In this document: piece after piece, positions 1 through 10,032 of the stretch
How positions within the stretch are numbered: the first letter of the stretch is position 1
How the letters are laid out: each line of letters begins with the position of its first letter
Source of the DNA: Paracoccus sp. S3-43
GTDB taxonomy: Bacteria; Pseudomonadota; Alphaproteobacteria; Rhodobacterales; Rhodobacteraceae
Direction: 5' to 3'
Assembly: GCF_029027965.1 (NCBI RefSeq)
Contig: NZ_CP119082.1
Span: 221,001-285,000, forward strand
Length of the DNA: 64,000 nt
Translations under genes and position numbers: made by a program
Notes under the pieces: generated by a model
Told to the model about the DNA's origin: nothing
The model's input: only the letters and a program-made list of their open reading frames with translations
The model's database searches: none

Positions 1-74
1 TCTCCGGGTCGCGGCAGGTGGTCCAGCCGATAGACATGGTCGATATTGATCGACCCCAGGTTCCAGATTGCCAT
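1..74 (-). CDS. PfkB-family carbohydrate kinase, N-terminal fragment
   Basis: Only the first 24 codons lie in the window; the gene runs off the left edge. The start ATG is at 74-72 and the peptide begins MAIWNLGSINIDHVYRLDHL. The pattern of a short hydrophobic strand, then a G-S-x-N-x-D motif and an H-x-P-x-P-G-E-like segment, is the N-terminal substrate-binding signature of ribokinase/PfkB kinases, which phosphorylate sugars or nucleosides with ATP. Substrate cannot be told from this piece. It lies downstream of petC on the same strand, separated by a terminator hairpin, so it is probably its own unit. Confidence 0.7.
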   Translation of the reverse strand, partial: MAIWNLGSINIDHVYRLDHLPRPG

Positions 75-150
75 AAGACCGCCCCCTCCGCTGCCTGGCG
101 CGATGTTGCCGGAAGCGCGCGGCTTGTCCAGCCCGGCCGCGCAATGGAAA

Positions 151-172
151 ACGCGCCCCGCTGGGGGCGCGT
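151..172 (-). terminator. Rho-independent terminator after petABC
   Basis: Perfect 9-bp inverted repeat ACGCGCCCC/GGGGCGCGT with a 4-nt loop. On the minus strand it is followed directly by TTTTCC. It sits 20 bp past the petC stop and so ends the bc1 operon transcript. Confidence 0.75.
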
Positions 173-192
173 CCGGTTCGTCGAACTGCGGG

Positions 193-1686
193 TCACTGCT
201 TGCGGTGCAGCTTGCGCTTGTGCGGCGCCCACAGCCGCTTGTTGGTCAGATACAGCAGCGAGGTCAGCACGATCAGGAACAGCACCGACACCAGGCCGAC
301 CTGCTTGCGGTCGGTCAGCTTGGGTTCGGCGGTCCACATCAGGAAGGCCGACACGTCGCGGGCCATCTGGTCGACCGTCGCGGGGGTGCCGTCCTCATAG
401 GTCACCAGATCGTCCGACAGCGGCGGCGGCATGGCGATGTTGCCGCTGGCGAAGGCGGTGTTCTGATAGAAGACGCTGCCCGCCTGTTCCACGTCCTCGC
501 CGGTATAGCTGGTGAGGATGGCGTGGATGTATTCCGGCCCGCCGATGCCGCGCAGGAACTGGTTGATGCCGGTGCCCTGCGGACCATGGAAGCCCGCGCG
601 GGCCTTGGCCATCAGCGACAGATCCGGGCCCATGCCATCGCCCGACACGGTCGGGAAATGGTCGGTCGGCAGGCGCGGGCGCTCCTCGCCGGTCTCGGGA
701 TCCAGGATCGGCGTCAGGTTCGCCGCATAGGCGCGGACCTGATCTTCCGGCAGGCCGGGGCCGCCATTGTCGTGCAGCGTGCGGATCGGCACGAACTTCA
801 GGCCGTGGCAGGCCGCGCAGACCTCGGTATAGACCTGCAAGCCGCGCTGAAGCTGGAACTGGTCGTATTTGCCGAACGGCCCTTCGAAGCTGAACGAGAT
901 GTCCTCGATATGCGGGGCGCCGTGGCTGGCGGCGGCGTGTTCTTCCCCGGCCGCCCCCTCGACGTCGTCATGGCCTTCCTCGGCCACCACGGTCTCGGTC
1001 GTCTCGGCCGGAGCGGCGGCCTCCTCGCCCTCGGTCACCTGCACGGCATCCGCGGCCGGTTCACCGGCCGCCTCCGGCTCGGCGGCCTCGGCGGCAGGTT
1101 CCTCGGCGGCAGGTTCCTGGGCCGGGGTGCCCTCGGCAGCCGGGGCTTCAGCCGCGGGTTCCTCCGCAGCGGGGGCCTCTTCGACAGCAGGTTCTTCGGC
1201 GGCAGGTTCTTCGGCTGCGGGGTCTTCGGCCGCAGGCGCTGCCTCGGCCGCCGGTTCCTCGGCGGCGGGGGCCGCTTGGGCAGGCGCGGGCGCCGCCGCG
1301 TCCGCAGCAGGCTCGGCCGCAGTGTCGGCCCCCGTGTCGGGCGCAGTGTCGGGCGCGGTGTCGGCGGTGGCCGACGGCGCGGCGGGTGCCTCCATCGGGG
1401 TCTGCTCGGCCGGGGCCGGAGTCGATGTCGGCTCGGACGACTGGGTGGGGGCGGTCGCGCTTTCCCCGGTCGGGGATTGCCCGGACCCGGCTTCCGCCGG
1501 GGCGGCGGGCGTCTGGGCCGGAGCCTGCCCGGCGGGGGCAGGGGTCGCGGCCGGTTCGGACGACTGCTGCGTCCCGGTCGGTTGCTGGACCGGGGCGGGC
1601 GTGGCCGCGTCCTGCGCCAGGGCATAGCCCCCCGCAGAGATCGCCAGCGCCAGAGCAGCCGAGAGCGTCTTGGTTCTCAGGGTCAT
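193..1686 (-). CDS. petC: Cytochrome c1 of the bc1 complex, with long acidic insert
   Basis: 497 aa. Residues 1-24 are a signal peptide. Residues about 25-256 are a low-complexity Ala/Pro/Glu/Asp domain with [14 protein letters not shown] repeats. The cytochrome c1 fold begins near [11 protein letters not shown]; the heme site CAACH is at about 290-294, and the axial Met is probably in [10 protein letters not shown] single C-terminal membrane anchor ([18 protein letters not shown]) is followed by a basic tail. The protein takes electrons from the Rieske centre and passes them to cytochrome c. It is the last gene of petA-petB-petC, 13 bp after petB. An acidic insert of this kind is known from Paracoccus denitrificans cytochrome c1, where it helps dock the membrane-bound cytochrome c552; this one appears longer. 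Confidence 0.96.
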   Translation of the reverse strand: MTLRTKTLSAALALAISAGGYALAQDAATPAPVQQPTGTQQSSEPAATPAPAGQAPAQTPAAPAEAGSGQSPTGESATAPTQSSEPTSTPAPAEQTPMEAPAAPSATADTAPDTAPDTGADTAAEPAADAAAPAPAQAAPAAEEPAAEAAPAAEDPAAEEPAAEEPAVEEAPAAEEPAAEAPAAEGTPAQEPAAEEPAAEAAEPEAAGEPAADAVQVTEGEEAAAPAETTETVVAEEGHDDVEGAAGEEHAAASHGAPHIEDISFSFEGPFGKYDQFQLQRGLQVYTEVCAACHGLKFVPIRTLHDNGGPGLPEDQVRAYAANLTPILDPETGEERPRLPTDHFPTVSGDGMGPDLSLMAKARAGFHGPQGTGINQFLRGIGGPEYIHAILTSYTGEDVEQAGSVFYQNTAFASGNIAMPPPLSDDLVTYEDGTPATVDQMARDVSAFLMWTAEPKLTDRKQVGLVSVLFLIVLTSLLYLTNKRLWAPHKRKLHRKQ

Positions 1687-1699
1687 TGTCCGGCTCTCC

Positions 1700-3022
1700 T
1701 TACTCGGCCATGCGCGTGGGCGAATCGTAATGCGCGAGGTAGTCTTCCTCGATCGTGGCGGGCATCGGCTCGGGTTTCTCGATCACGCCCAGCAGGGGCA
1801 GGATGATCAGGAAATAGGCGAACCAATAGGCCGAGGCGACCAGCGAGATCGAGGCATAGGGTTCCTCGGCCGGCATCGCGCCGCACCACATCAGCAGCAT
1901 GAAGTCGAAGGCCAGAAGCCAGAACCACCACTTGAACTGCGGGCGATAGCGGCCCGAGCGCACGCGGCTGGTGTCCAGCCAAGGCACCAGAGCCATGACC
2001 AGGATCGCGCCGAACATGGCCAGAACGCCGAAGAACTTGGCGTCGATGATGCCGAAGGACAGGAACTGGACGATCTGCACGATCCAGACATCCGCCGTGA
2101 AGGCGCGCAGGATCGCGTAGAAGGGCAGGAAATACCATTCCGGCACGATATGGGCGGGCGTCGCCAGCGGGTTGGCCTCGATATAGTTGTCGGGGTGGCC
2201 CAGATAGTTCGGCATGAAGCCCACGACCGCGAAGAACACGATCAGCACGAGGCCAAGCGCGAACAGATCCTTCATCACGAAATAGGGCCAGAAGGGCAGG
2301 GTGTCCTTATCCGCCTCTTCCTTGCTGGCGCGGCGCACCTCGACCCCGGTGGGGTTGTTGTTGCCGGTGGTGTGGAAGGCCCAGATATGCACGGCGACCA
2401 GGGCCGCGATCACGAAGGGCAGCAGATAATGCAGCGAGAAGAAGCGGTTCAGCGTGGCGTTGTCAACGGCCGGTCCGCCCAGCAGCCATTGCTGGATGGC
2501 CCCGCCGATGCCGGGAATGGCGCCGAACAGGCCGGTGATGACGGTCGCGCCCCAGAAGGACATCTGGCCCCAGGGAAGCACATAGCCCATGAAGGCGGTG
2601 CCCATCATGCACAGATAGATCAGCATCCCCACGATCCAGGTCACCTCGCGCGGGGCCTTGTAGCTGCCGTAGTAGAGGCCGCGGAAGATGTGGATATAGA
2701 CCGCGCAGAAGAACAGCGAGGCGCCGTTGGCGTGCAGATAGCGCAGCATGTAGCCGCCGTTCACGTTGCGCATGATATGTTCGACGGAGGCGAAGGCCAG
2801 GTCGACATGCGGCGTGTAGTGCATCACCAGGACGATGCCGGTGACGATTTGCAGGACCAGGCAGAAGGCCAGGACGATGCCCCAGATCCACCACCAGTTC
2901 AGGTTCTTCGGCGTGGGGATCATCAGCGTGTCATAGACCAGGCTGACGATCGGCAGGCGGCGGTGGAGCCATTTCTCGAAGCCTGTCTTCGGCTCGTAAT
3001 GGTCGTGCGGAATTCCGGCCAT
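1700..3022 (-). CDS. petB: Cytochrome b of the bc1 complex
   Basis: 440 aa, the usual size for proteobacterial cytochrome b. It is an integral membrane protein with about eight helices binding hemes bL and bH through paired histidines. Visible hallmarks are the N-terminal NLNWWWIWG, the helix B segment with [24 protein letters not shown] near the Qo site, and the highly conserved [13 protein letters not shown] (PEWY motif of the Qo pocket). It oxidises ubiquinol at Qo and reduces quinone at Qi, building proton-motive force. It lies between petA (11 bp upstream) and petC (13 bp downstream) in one operon. Confidence 0.98.
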   Translation of the reverse strand: MAGIPHDHYEPKTGFEKWLHRRLPIVSLVYDTLMIPTPKNLNWWWIWGIVLAFCLVLQIVTGIVLVMHYTPHVDLAFASVEHIMRNVNGGYMLRYLHANGASLFFCAVYIHIFRGLYYGSYKAPREVTWIVGMLIYLCMMGTAFMGYVLPWGQMSFWGATVITGLFGAIPGIGGAIQQWLLGGPAVDNATLNRFFSLHYLLPFVIAALVAVHIWAFHTTGNNNPTGVEVRRASKEEADKDTLPFWPYFVMKDLFALGLVLIVFFAVVGFMPNYLGHPDNYIEANPLATPAHIVPEWYFLPFYAILRAFTADVWIVQIVQFLSFGIIDAKFFGVLAMFGAILVMALVPWLDTSRVRSGRYRPQFKWWFWLLAFDFMLLMWCGAMPAEEPYASISLVASAYWFAYFLIILPLLGVIEKPEPMPATIEEDYLAHYDSPTRMAE

Positions 3023-3033
3023 GCGAAGCCTCC

Positions 3034-3594
3034 TCAGCCCAGCTGGATGGTGGTGTCGCTGATGAATTCAGCGACGGGGATATGCAGGTTCTGCGGCGCG
3101 GGCCCGCGCCGGATGCGCCCGGCGGTGTCGTAATGCGAGCCGTGGCAGGGGCAGAACCAGCCGCCGAAATCGCCGGCGCCGTCGCCGATGGGAACGCAGC
3201 CCAGATGCGTGCAGACGCCGATCTGGACCAGCCATTCCCCGGCCTCGTCCAGGGTGCGGTTCTGGTCGGTGGCCGGTTCGCCCGGCTTGTTGGCGTTTTC
3301 CGCGTTCTGGTCGATCAGGTCGTTCAGATCGACGGCGCGGCCCGCCTCGATCTCCTCGGGCGTGCGGCGGCGGATGAACACGGGCTTGCCCAGCCATTTG
3401 ACGGTCAGTTGCGTGCCTTCCGCGACGCCGCTGACATCGACCTGGATCGAGGCGAGCGCCTGGACATCGGCCGAGGGGTTCATCTGGTTCACAAGCGTCC
3501 AGGCGGCGGCTCCGGCAGCCACCGTGCCTGCGCCCGCCGTGGCATAATAGAGGAAATCCCTCCGGGTGCCTACGTGTTCGTCTGCGTGGGACAC
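3034..3594 (-). CDS. petA: Rieske iron-sulfur protein of the bc1 complex
   Basis: 186 aa. A Tat-type N-terminus ([20 protein letters not shown]) acts as uncleaved anchor and export signal. The two [2Fe-2S] ligand boxes are CTHLGC and CPCHGSHYD, giving the expected 2 Cys plus 2 His ligands and the disulfide cysteines. The protein moves electrons from ubiquinol to cytochrome c1. The start is GTG at 3594 with GGAG 8 nt upstream; no better ATG lies in frame. First gene of the petABC operon. Confidence 0.97.
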   Translation of the reverse strand: MSHADEHVGTRRDFLYYATAGAGTVAAGAAAWTLVNQMNPSADVQALASIQVDVSGVAEGTQLTVKWLGKPVFIRRRTPEEIEAGRAVDLNDLIDQNAENANKPGEPATDQNRTLDEAGEWLVQIGVCTHLGCVPIGDGAGDFGGWFCPCHGSHYDTAGRIRRGPAPQNLHIPVAEFISDTTIQLG

Positions 3595-3786
3595 GGGTCA
3601 TTCTCCAATTCGGGCCGGGGACCGGCCGATACGACAATCCGGGCCGCGCATCGTCGCAGCCTTCGCGCCCGCGGTTCTAGCCTTCAATTCTGCGTCAGTC
3701 CAGCGGGTAAGCCCCGCCCTGCCGGTCCATTCCCCTGCCGCTGTTGGAAAATTGTCGCGGGCATTTCGTCGCAGGGTCGGGCGCGC

Positions 3787-3856
3787 AGGGGGCTTTCAGC
3801 CCCCTCGGCCGCGATCGCGGCCTTCACCCCCCGAGGATATTTTCATGAAGAAGAAC
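3787..3856 (+). repeat. Rhodobacteraceae-type GGATATTT intergenic repeat, copy 1
   Basis: Layout: GGGGGCTTTCAGCCCCC hairpin, a second hairpin GGCCGCGATCGCGGCC, a C-run, then GAGGATATTTTCATGAAGAAGAA abutting the radC stop. The same hairpin / C-run / GGATATTT / A-rich order recurs at 24.93 kb, 32.67 kb and 50.70 kb. It may act as a terminator or transcript stabiliser between petA and radC. Confidence 0.6.
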
Positions 3857-4624
3857 CTAGAGGAGGCCCTGGCTGCGGAAGGACAGTTCGCGCGACTTGC
3901 CGATGATCAGGTGGTCGTGGATGGTGATTCCCATGCTGTCGGCGGCCTGGGCGATGCGGGCGGTCATGGTGATGTCGGCATCCGACGGGGTGGGATCGCC
4001 CGAAGGATGGTTGTGGACCAGGATCAGCGCCGAGGCGTTCAGTTCCAGGGCGCGGCGGATGATCTCTCGCGGGTAGACCGGGACATGATCGACGGTGCCC
4101 CGCGCCTGTTCCTCGTCCGCGATCAGCACGTTCTTGCGGTCGAGATAGAGGACGCGGAACTGCTCGATCTCGCGATGCGCCATGGCGGTGTGGCAGTAAT
4201 CCAGCAGCGCGTCCCAGCCCGACAGGACAGGGCGGTGCATGACGCGGGCGCGGGCCATGCGCTGTGCCGCGGCCTCGACGATCTTGAGTTCGGTGATGAC
4301 GGCGGGGCCGACCCCCTCGATCTGGTCCAGCCGGGCGGCGGGGGCGGTCAGCACGCGGTTGAAGTCGCCGAAGGTTTCGATCAGCCGCCGGGCCAGGTGC
4401 TTCACGTCCTGGCGGGGGATGGCGCGGAACAGCACCAGTTCCAGCAATTCATAGTCCGGCATGGCGGTGGCGCCGCCCTGCATGAAGCGGTCGCGCAGCC
4501 GGGCGCGGTGATCGGCCAGATAGGACGGCGCCTTGCCCTGGGGCAGCGGCAGCGGCGGCGCCTCGTCCGGGGCGGGCGCGAACAGCGGCAGGGGCATTTC
4601 GCCAAAGGTACGATTCGGATCCAT
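3857..4624 (-). CDS. radC: RadC/MPN-domain (JAB1-like) protein
   Basis: 255 aa. The N-terminal half carries a helix-hairpin-helix-like segment (RLDQIEGVGPAVITELK). The C-terminal half has the JAMM/MPN metal motif HNHPSGDPTPSDAD at about 202-215, with the usual upstream Glu in the REIEQFRVLYLD strand. The family is historically linked to DNA repair, but its true activity is unsettled; the motif suggests a zinc hydrolase. It stands alone between petA (divergent spacing) and dnaJ, 46 bp after the dnaJ stop, and may be read through from the dnaKJ transcript. Confidence 0.92.
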   Translation of the reverse strand: MDPNRTFGEMPLPLFAPAPDEAPPLPLPQGKAPSYLADHRARLRDRFMQGGATAMPDYELLELVLFRAIPRQDVKHLARRLIETFGDFNRVLTAPAARLDQIEGVGPAVITELKIVEAAAQRMARARVMHRPVLSGWDALLDYCHTAMAHREIEQFRVLYLDRKNVLIADEEQARGTVDHVPVYPREIIRRALELNASALILVHNHPSGDPTPSDADITMTARIAQAADSMGITIHDHLIIGKSRELSFRSQGLL

Positions 4625-4670
4625 GAACGCAGCATGGACCCGTGCCGGTGAAGAAAAGGTTAACGCAGGA

Positions 4671-5828
4671 TCAGCGCGTCATGCCGTCCCAGAAGCTTTT
4701 GACCTTGTTGAAGAAACTGTCCGACTGCGGGCTGTTGTCGGCCTGCTCGGCCTCGAATTCGCGCAGCAGGTCGCGCTGCCGGGCGGTCAGGTTCACCGGC
4801 GTTTCCACGGTCAGTTCGATCAGCATGTCGCCCGGTTCGCCCGATGCGCCGGGACCGTGGCGCAGCGGCGGCATCCCCTTGCCGCGCAGGCGCATCTGGC
4901 GGCCGGACTGGCTGCCCGCCGGAACCTTCACGCGGGCGCGGCCGCCGTCGATGGTGGGCACCTCGACCTCGCCGCCCAGGGCGGCGGTGGCCATGCTGAC
5001 GGGCACCTGGCAGGCCAGGATCTTGCCGTCGCGCAGGAAGATCGGGTGGTCCTGAACCTCGATGAAGATATAGAGATCGCCTGCGGGACCGCCGCGCAGC
5101 CCGGCCTCGCCCTCTCCGGCAAGGCGGATGCGGGTGCCGGTCTCGACACCCGCGGGGATGTTCACGGACAGGGTGCGTTCGCGTTCGATGCGGCCGGTGC
5201 CCTGGCAGGCCGGGCAGGGATTCTTGATGATCTGGCCCAGGCCGCCGCAGGTCGGGCAGGTGCGTTCGACGGTGAAAAAGCCCTGTTGCGCCCGGACCTT
5301 GCCCATGCCCCCGCAGGTCGGGCAGGTGGCGGGCTGGGTCGCGCCCTCGGCCCCGGTGCCCGCGCATTCGTCGCAAGCGACCGAGCCGGGAACGGTGATG
5401 GATTTCTTGAGGCCGGTATAGGCGTCTTCCAGGCTGACGCGCAGGTTATAGCGCAGATCCTGGCCGCGTTGCGCGCGGGTCCGGCCGCCGCCGCCCCGGC
5501 GTCCCATCATATCGCCGAACAGATCCTCGAACACATCGGCGAAGGCGGTGCCGAAATCGCCCGGATGCGCGCCGCGCCCGCCGAAACCGCCGCCGCCGCC
5601 GCCCTCGAAGGCGGCATGGCCGAACCGGTCATAGGCCGCCTTCTTATGGTCGTCCTTCAGGCAATCATAGGCCTCGTTCGCCTCCTTGAAGCGGGTTTCG
5701 GCCTGGGGATTGTCCTTGTTGCGGTCGGGATGCAGTTCCTTCGCCTTCTGGCGATAGGCTTTCTTGATTTCCTCGGCCGAGGCCCCGCGCGTCACGCCCA
5801 GAACCTCGTAATAGCAGCGCTTGGCCAT
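4671..5828 (-). CDS. dnaJ: Chaperone DnaJ (Hsp40)
   Basis: 385 aa from the ATG at 5828 ([11 protein letters not shown]), which matches the usual N-terminus; upstream in-frame ATG at 5852 would add 8 atypical residues. The J-domain carries HPD at about 33-35. It is followed by a Gly/Phe-rich linker, four zinc-binding CxxCxGxG repeats ([32 protein letters not shown]) and the C-terminal substrate-binding domain. It stimulates DnaK ATPase and delivers unfolded clients. It lies 79 bp downstream of dnaK with a strong hairpin between them. Confidence 0.98.
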   Translation of the reverse strand: MAKRCYYEVLGVTRGASAEEIKKAYRQKAKELHPDRNKDNPQAETRFKEANEAYDCLKDDHKKAAYDRFGHAAFEGGGGGGFGGRGAHPGDFGTAFADVFEDLFGDMMGRRGGGGRTRAQRGQDLRYNLRVSLEDAYTGLKKSITVPGSVACDECAGTGAEGATQPATCPTCGGMGKVRAQQGFFTVERTCPTCGGLGQIIKNPCPACQGTGRIERERTLSVNIPAGVETGTRIRLAGEGEAGLRGGPAGDLYIFIEVQDHPIFLRDGKILACQVPVSMATAALGGEVEVPTIDGGRARVKVPAGSQSGRQMRLRGKGMPPLRHGPGASGEPGDMLIELTVETPVNLTARQRDLLREFEAEQADNSPQSDSFFNKVKSFWDGMTR

Positions 5829-5857
5829 CTTTCGTCCTGTCTGGTTCCCCAACGAAA

Positions 5858-5889
5858 GGGCCGGCCCGCGTCATTCGGCGGACCGGCCC
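5858..5889 (-). terminator. dnaK-dnaJ intercistronic hairpin (attenuating terminator)
   Basis: On the minus strand, 12-bp stem GGGCCGGTCCGC/GCGGGCCGGCCC (one T-G pair), 8-nt loop, then TTTCGTT. It probably ends or stabilises most dnaK messages and lets a fraction continue into dnaJ. Confidence 0.65.
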
Positions 5890-5907
5890 GAGAGGGTGCG
5901 GCCCGGA

Positions 5908-7824
5908 TCAGCCGCGCTTCTTGTCTTCGCCGAGATCCTCGAAATCGGCGTCCACGATGTCGTCGTCGACGTTGCGGGGCTGGTCGCCCTCATCGTCGCC
6001 GCCGTCAGAGGCGGACTGCTGCGATTTGTAGATCGCCTCGCCCAGCTTCATCGACGCATCCATCACGTTCTGGATGCCGCCGCGGATCTTGCCCGCGTCG
6101 TCCGATTTCAGCGATTCCTCAAGCGCGCCGACGGCCAGTTCGATCGCCTCGACGGTCGAGCTGTCCACCTTGTCGCCGTGATCCTCGAGCGATTTCTTGG
6201 TCGAATGGATCAGGCTTTCGGCCTGGTTCCGGGCCTCGACCAGTTCGCGGCGCTGCTTGTCGGCATCGGCATTGGCTTCGGCGTCCTTCACCATCCGCTC
6301 GATATCCTCGTCGGTCAGGCCGCCCGAGGCCTGGATGGTGATGTTCTGGGTCTTGCCGGTGCCCTTGTCCTTGGCCGAAACCGAGACGATGCCGTTGGCG
6401 TCGATGTCGAAGGTCACCTCGATCTGCGGCAGGCCGCGCGGCGCGGGCGGGATGTCCTCCAGGTTGAACTGGCCCAGCAGCTTGTTGTCGGCGGCCATTT
6501 CCCGTTCGCCCTGGAAGACCCGGATCGTCACGGCGTTCTGGTTGTCCTCGGCGGTCGAGAAGATCTGCGACTTCTTGGTCGGGATCGTGGTGTTGCGGTC
6601 GATCAGGCGGGTGAACACGCCGCCCAGGGTCTCGATCCCCAGCGACAGCGGCGTCACGTCCAGCAGGACCACGTCCTTCACGTCGCCTTGCAGAACGCCC
6701 GCCTGGATGGCGGCGCCCAGGGCCACGACCTCATCGGGGTTGACGCCCTTGTGGGGTTCCTTGCCGAAGAACTCGGTCACCGCCTCGATCACCTTGGGCA
6801 TCCGGGTCATGCCGCCGACCAGGACGATCTCGTCGATGTCGGATTTGGACACGCCCGCGTCCTTGATGGCGTCGGCGACCGGCTTCATGGTGCGCTTGAT
6901 CAGGTCGCCCACCAGGCTTTCCAGCTTGGCGCGGGTCAGTTTGATGACCAGGTGCAGCGGCGTGCCGCTGTTCTTGTCCATCGAGATGAACGGCTGGTTG
7001 ATCTCGGTCTGGCTGGAGGACGACAGTTCGATCTTGGCCTTTTCGGCGGCTTCCTTCAGGCGCTGCAACGCCATCTTGTCGCGGGTCAGATCGACGCCGT
7101 GTTCCTTTTTGAACTCGTCGGCCAGATAGTTGACGATCCGCATGTCGAAGTCTTCGCCGCCCAGGAAGGTGTCGCCGTTCGTGGACTTCACCTCGAACAA
7201 GCCGTCGTCGATTTCCAGGATGGTGATGTCGAAGGTGCCGCCGCCCAGGTCATAGACCGCGATGGTCTTGCTGTCCTTCTTGTCCAGCCCATAGGCCAGC
7301 GCGGCCGCGGTCGGTTCGTTGATGATGCGCAGGACTTCCAGGCCGGCGATCTTGCCCGCGTCCTTGGTCGCCTGACGCTGGGCGTCGTTGAAATAGGCGG
7401 GGACCGTGATGACGGCCTGCGTCACCGTCTCTCCCAGATAGGATTCGGCGGTTTCCTTCATCTTCTGGAGGATCATCGCGCTGACCTGCGCGGGGGAATA
7501 TTTCTCGCCCTTCACCTCGACCCAGGCGTCGCCATTGCCGCCGTCCACGATGTTGTAGGGGACGAGCTTCTTGTCCTTCTCAACAGCCTCGTCGCCGATG
7601 CGGCGGCCGATCAGGCGCTTGACCGCGAAGACGGTGTTGGTGGGGTTGGTGACGGCCTGGCGCTTGGCGGGCTGGCCGACCAGGCGTTCGCCATCCGTGA
7701 AGCCCACGATGGAGGGCGTGGTGCGGGCGCCTTCGCTGTTCTCGATGACCTTGGGCTGGCTGCCGTCCATGATCGCGACGCAGCTGTTGGTGGTGCCGAG
7801 GTCGATGCCGATGACTTTTGACAT
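5908..7824 (-). CDS. dnaK: Chaperone DnaK (Hsp70)
   Basis: 638 aa, normal length. The start ATG at 7824 gives [17 protein letters not shown], the canonical beginning; a longer frame upstream is not conserved. Phosphate-binding motifs include DLGTTNS near the N-terminus and [15 protein letters not shown] at about 197. The substrate domain and a C-terminal acidic tail (near [12 protein letters not shown]) follow. It is an ATP-driven chaperone for nascent and stress-damaged proteins. An RpoH-type promoter at 7933-7962 supports heat induction. Confidence 0.98.
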   Translation of the reverse strand: MSKVIGIDLGTTNSCVAIMDGSQPKVIENSEGARTTPSIVGFTDGERLVGQPAKRQAVTNPTNTVFAVKRLIGRRIGDEAVEKDKKLVPYNIVDGGNGDAWVEVKGEKYSPAQVSAMILQKMKETAESYLGETVTQAVITVPAYFNDAQRQATKDAGKIAGLEVLRIINEPTAAALAYGLDKKDSKTIAVYDLGGGTFDITILEIDDGLFEVKSTNGDTFLGGEDFDMRIVNYLADEFKKEHGVDLTRDKMALQRLKEAAEKAKIELSSSSQTEINQPFISMDKNSGTPLHLVIKLTRAKLESLVGDLIKRTMKPVADAIKDAGVSKSDIDEIVLVGGMTRMPKVIEAVTEFFGKEPHKGVNPDEVVALGAAIQAGVLQGDVKDVVLLDVTPLSLGIETLGGVFTRLIDRNTTIPTKKSQIFSTAEDNQNAVTIRVFQGEREMAADNKLLGQFNLEDIPPAPRGLPQIEVTFDIDANGIVSVSAKDKGTGKTQNITIQASGGLTDEDIERMVKDAEANADADKQRRELVEARNQAESLIHSTKKSLEDHGDKVDSSTVEAIELAVGALEESLKSDDAGKIRGGIQNVMDASMKLGEAIYKSQQSASDGGDDEGDQPRNVDDDIVDADFEDLGEDKKRG

Positions 7825-7932
7825 GCTTGTTTCCTTCTTGCGGCGATTCCAGAGGGCTTCAGGTCCGTTATGGCCCCCGAGGCCCGATCCCAAATGCGGT
7901 TCCAGGTCCGGGAACCCGGACGCTTCGGGGGT

Positions 7933-7962
7933 GTATATAGGGATGGTTTCAAGCCCCGCAAG
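7933..7962 (-). promoter_or_regulatory. RpoH (sigma-32) promoter of dnaK
   Basis: On the minus strand CTTG at 7962-7959, a 17-bp spacer, then CCTATATAC at 7941-7933. This matches the alphaproteobacterial RpoH form CTTG-N17/18-CYTATNT. The predicted 5' leader to the dnaK ATG is about 100 nt. Confidence 0.75.
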
Positions 7963-8250
7963 CGCCCGATGCGGGCATTTTGCGCGCGATTAACCGGCCG
8001 CCGTCCAGCCAGGGTTTCGTATTCGCGGGTGGTGAAGTCGATCGGCCGACCCACCATCATCGCCGCCCCGGGTCGTGCCCGCGGCCCGGACGATCGTTCT
8101 GCTCTGCCGCTGGCTGAACAAAGCCCGCACCCCCCCTTGCCTGCGACCTTGGGGCGCTTGCCCAAGCCGTCGGCCGCGATCATAAGGGGAACCGGTGCCC
8201 GTCACAATCGGCGGGACCGCGTCAGGCGGGCCGTGCGGGAAGGAAAGACC
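7963..8250. other. Gene-free stretch between dnaK and cysQ
   Basis: Divergent upstream regions of dnaK and cysQ. Open frames exist on both strands but start poorly and match no family I recognise. No tRNA or clear hairpin-plus-U-run was seen. A GGAAGGAAAGACC segment before 8251 serves as the cysQ ribosome-binding site. Confidence 0.5.
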
Positions 8251-9048
8251 ATGGAATTTGAACGACTGATCGCACAGATGCGGCGCCTGGCGTTGCAGGC
8301 CGGAGCCCGGATCATGGAGATCTATCAGGCCGAGGATTTCGAGGTTCGCGCCAAATCCGACGATTCGCCCGTCACCGCCGCCGATGAGGCCGCCGACGCG
8401 CTGATCAGCGCGGGGCTGTCCCAGGCCTTTCCCGACATCCCCCTGATCACCGAGGAACAGGCGGCAAGCCATGCCCGGACGGCGCAGACCTTCCTGATCG
8501 TCGACCCGCTGGACGGGACCAAGGAATTCGTGCAGCGGCGCGGCGATTTCACCGTCAACATCGCCTATGTCGAAAACGGCGTGCCGCGGCTGGGCGTGGT
8601 CTATGCCCCCGCAAAGGGGCGGCTGTTCTATACCACCGCCGACGGCCGCTCGGTCGAGGAGACGGGACCGTTCGGGGACACGCCCGGCCAGGTCGTGCCC
8701 ATCGGCGTGAACCCGATCCCCGACAATCGCGGGCTGATGGTGGTGGCGTCGAAATCGCATCGGGATGCCGCGACCGACGATTACATCGCCCGATACGCGG
8801 TGCGCGACATGACCAGTGCCGGATCCTCGCTGAAATTCTGCCTGGTCGCGACCGGAGAGGCGGATCTCTATCCGCGCCTGGGCCGCACGATGGAATGGGA
8901 CACGGCGGCGGGCGACGCGGTGCTGCGCGGCGCAGGCGGCGAGGTCGTGCGCTTTGACGACCACACGCCCTTGGCCTATGGCAAGCCGGGGTTCGAAAAC
9001 CCGTTCTTCATCGCCTTCGCGCCGGGCGTGCTGCTGGTGAAAGCCTGA
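8251..9048 (+). CDS. cysQ: 3'(2'),5'-bisphosphate nucleotidase CysQ
   Basis: 265 aa of the inositol-monophosphatase superfamily. Metal and phosphate motifs are visible: ITEEQ near residue 67, DPLDGTKEF at about 88-96, and the C-terminal WDTAAGDAVLRGAGG. The enzyme hydrolyses PAP to AMP, relieving inhibition of sulfate assimilation and RNases. The start ATG at 8251 has a purine-rich site upstream. The stop overlaps the next start (TGATG at 9046-9050), so it is translated together with kdsB. Confidence 0.92.
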   Translation: MEFERLIAQMRRLALQAGARIMEIYQAEDFEVRAKSDDSPVTAADEAADALISAGLSQAFPDIPLITEEQAASHARTAQTFLIVDPLDGTKEFVQRRGDFTVNIAYVENGVPRLGVVYAPAKGRLFYTTADGRSVEETGPFGDTPGQVVPIGVNPIPDNRGLMVVASKSHRDAATDDYIARYAVRDMTSAGSSLKFCLVATGEADLYPRLGRTMEWDTAAGDAVLRGAGGEVVRFDDHTPLAYGKPGFENPFFIAFAPGVLLVKA

Positions 9049-9848
9049 TGACGGTCCTGATCGTCATTCCCGCGCGCCATGCCTCGACCCGCTATCCGGG
9101 CAAGCCGCTGGTCGATCTGCGCGGCGCGTCGGGCCAGGCGCGCAGCCTGATCCGGCGCAGTTGGGACGCGGCCATGGCGGTATCGGGCATCGACCGGGTG
9201 GTGGTCGCCACCGACGACGACCGCATCCGCGACCATGCGCGGGGCTTCGGCGCGCAGGTGGTGATGACCGCGACGACCTGCCGCAACGGCACCGAACGCT
9301 GCGCCGAGGCCGTGGCCAATCTGGGCCTGACGCCTGAAATCGTGGTGAACCTGCAAGGCGACGCGCCCCTGACCCCCGCCTGGTTCGTCGAGGATCTGGT
9401 GGCCGGGCTGCGCGCCGATCCCGGCGCCGACGTGGCGACCCCGGTGCTGCGCTGCACCGGGCGGATGCGGGCCGACCTGATCGCCGACCGCCATGCGGGC
9501 CGCGTGGGCGGGACCACGGCGGTCTTCGGCCAGGACCGGCAGGCGCTGTATTTTTCCAAGGAGGTGATCCCCTTCGCAGCCGGTCCCTATGGCGACGACG
9601 ATCCCAGCCCGGTCTTTCACCATGTCGGCGTCTATGCCTATCGCCCCGCCGCGCTTGCCGAATACGCGACCTGGGACGAAGGCCCGCTGGAACGGCTGGA
9701 GGGGTTGGAGCAGCTGCGTTTCCTGGAACGCGGCCGCCGGATCCTGTGCGTCGAGGTCGAATCGCGGGGCCGCCAGTTCTGGGAATTGAACAATCCCCAG
9801 GATGTGCCGCGGCTGGAGGAGATGATGCGGAGGATGAATCTGGACTGA
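9048..9848 (+). CDS. kdsB: 3-deoxy-manno-octulosonate cytidylyltransferase (KdsB-like)
   Basis: 266 aa. The nucleotide-binding N-terminus IPARHASTRYPGKPL is the CMP-Kdo synthetase signature. VVATDDDRI and VNLQGDAPL follow the family pattern; the second usually reads QGDEP, here QGDAP. The expected reaction is CTP plus Kdo to CMP-Kdo for lipopolysaccharide core. It overlaps cysQ by one base. The QGDAP change leaves some doubt about exact sugar specificity. Confidence 0.82.
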   Translation: MTVLIVIPARHASTRYPGKPLVDLRGASGQARSLIRRSWDAAMAVSGIDRVVVATDDDRIRDHARGFGAQVVMTATTCRNGTERCAEAVANLGLTPEIVVNLQGDAPLTPAWFVEDLVAGLRADPGADVATPVLRCTGRMRADLIADRHAGRVGGTTAVFGQDRQALYFSKEVIPFAAGPYGDDDPSPVFHHVGVYAYRPAALAEYATWDEGPLERLEGLEQLRFLERGRRILCVEVESRGRQFWELNNPQDVPRLEEMMRRMNLD

Positions 9849-9912
9849 ATCCCTTGTTTTTCCTCGATCGGCAGTATTCGTTGTAAAACAGACGCGCTTT
9901 TCTGCAATTGCA

Positions 9913-9942
9913 TTGGCGCCAAGCTGCCGACGCCGCTATGAT
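9913..9942 (+). promoter_or_regulatory. Possible sigma-70 promoter of galU
   Basis: TTGGCG at 9913-9918, 18-bp spacer, TATGAT at 9937-9942, about 90 bp before the galU start. The fit is moderate. Confidence 0.45.
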
Positions 9943-10032
9943 CCGCTTGCAGATGCAGCGTTTGTGGGTGACTTAGCGTTAAGCTGCGTCCGGCCATTGT
10001 CCGCCGCGAAGATCGAAAAAGGTGTCAGTACG

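Noticed and set aside
46..1806. Long open frame antisense to petC, rich in Gly/Arg
   Set aside because: It mirrors the GC-rich repetitive acidic domain of cytochrome c1; no start signal and no domain.
1670..3133. Long plus-strand frame opposite petB
   Set aside because: Composition is the His/Gln/Asp-rich type produced opposite a membrane-protein gene; petB is certain.
7611..8183. Minus-strand frame over the dnaK promoter (peptide MMVGRPIDFTTREYETL)
   Set aside because: It continues antisense-free into dnaK in the wrong frame and covers the RpoH promoter.
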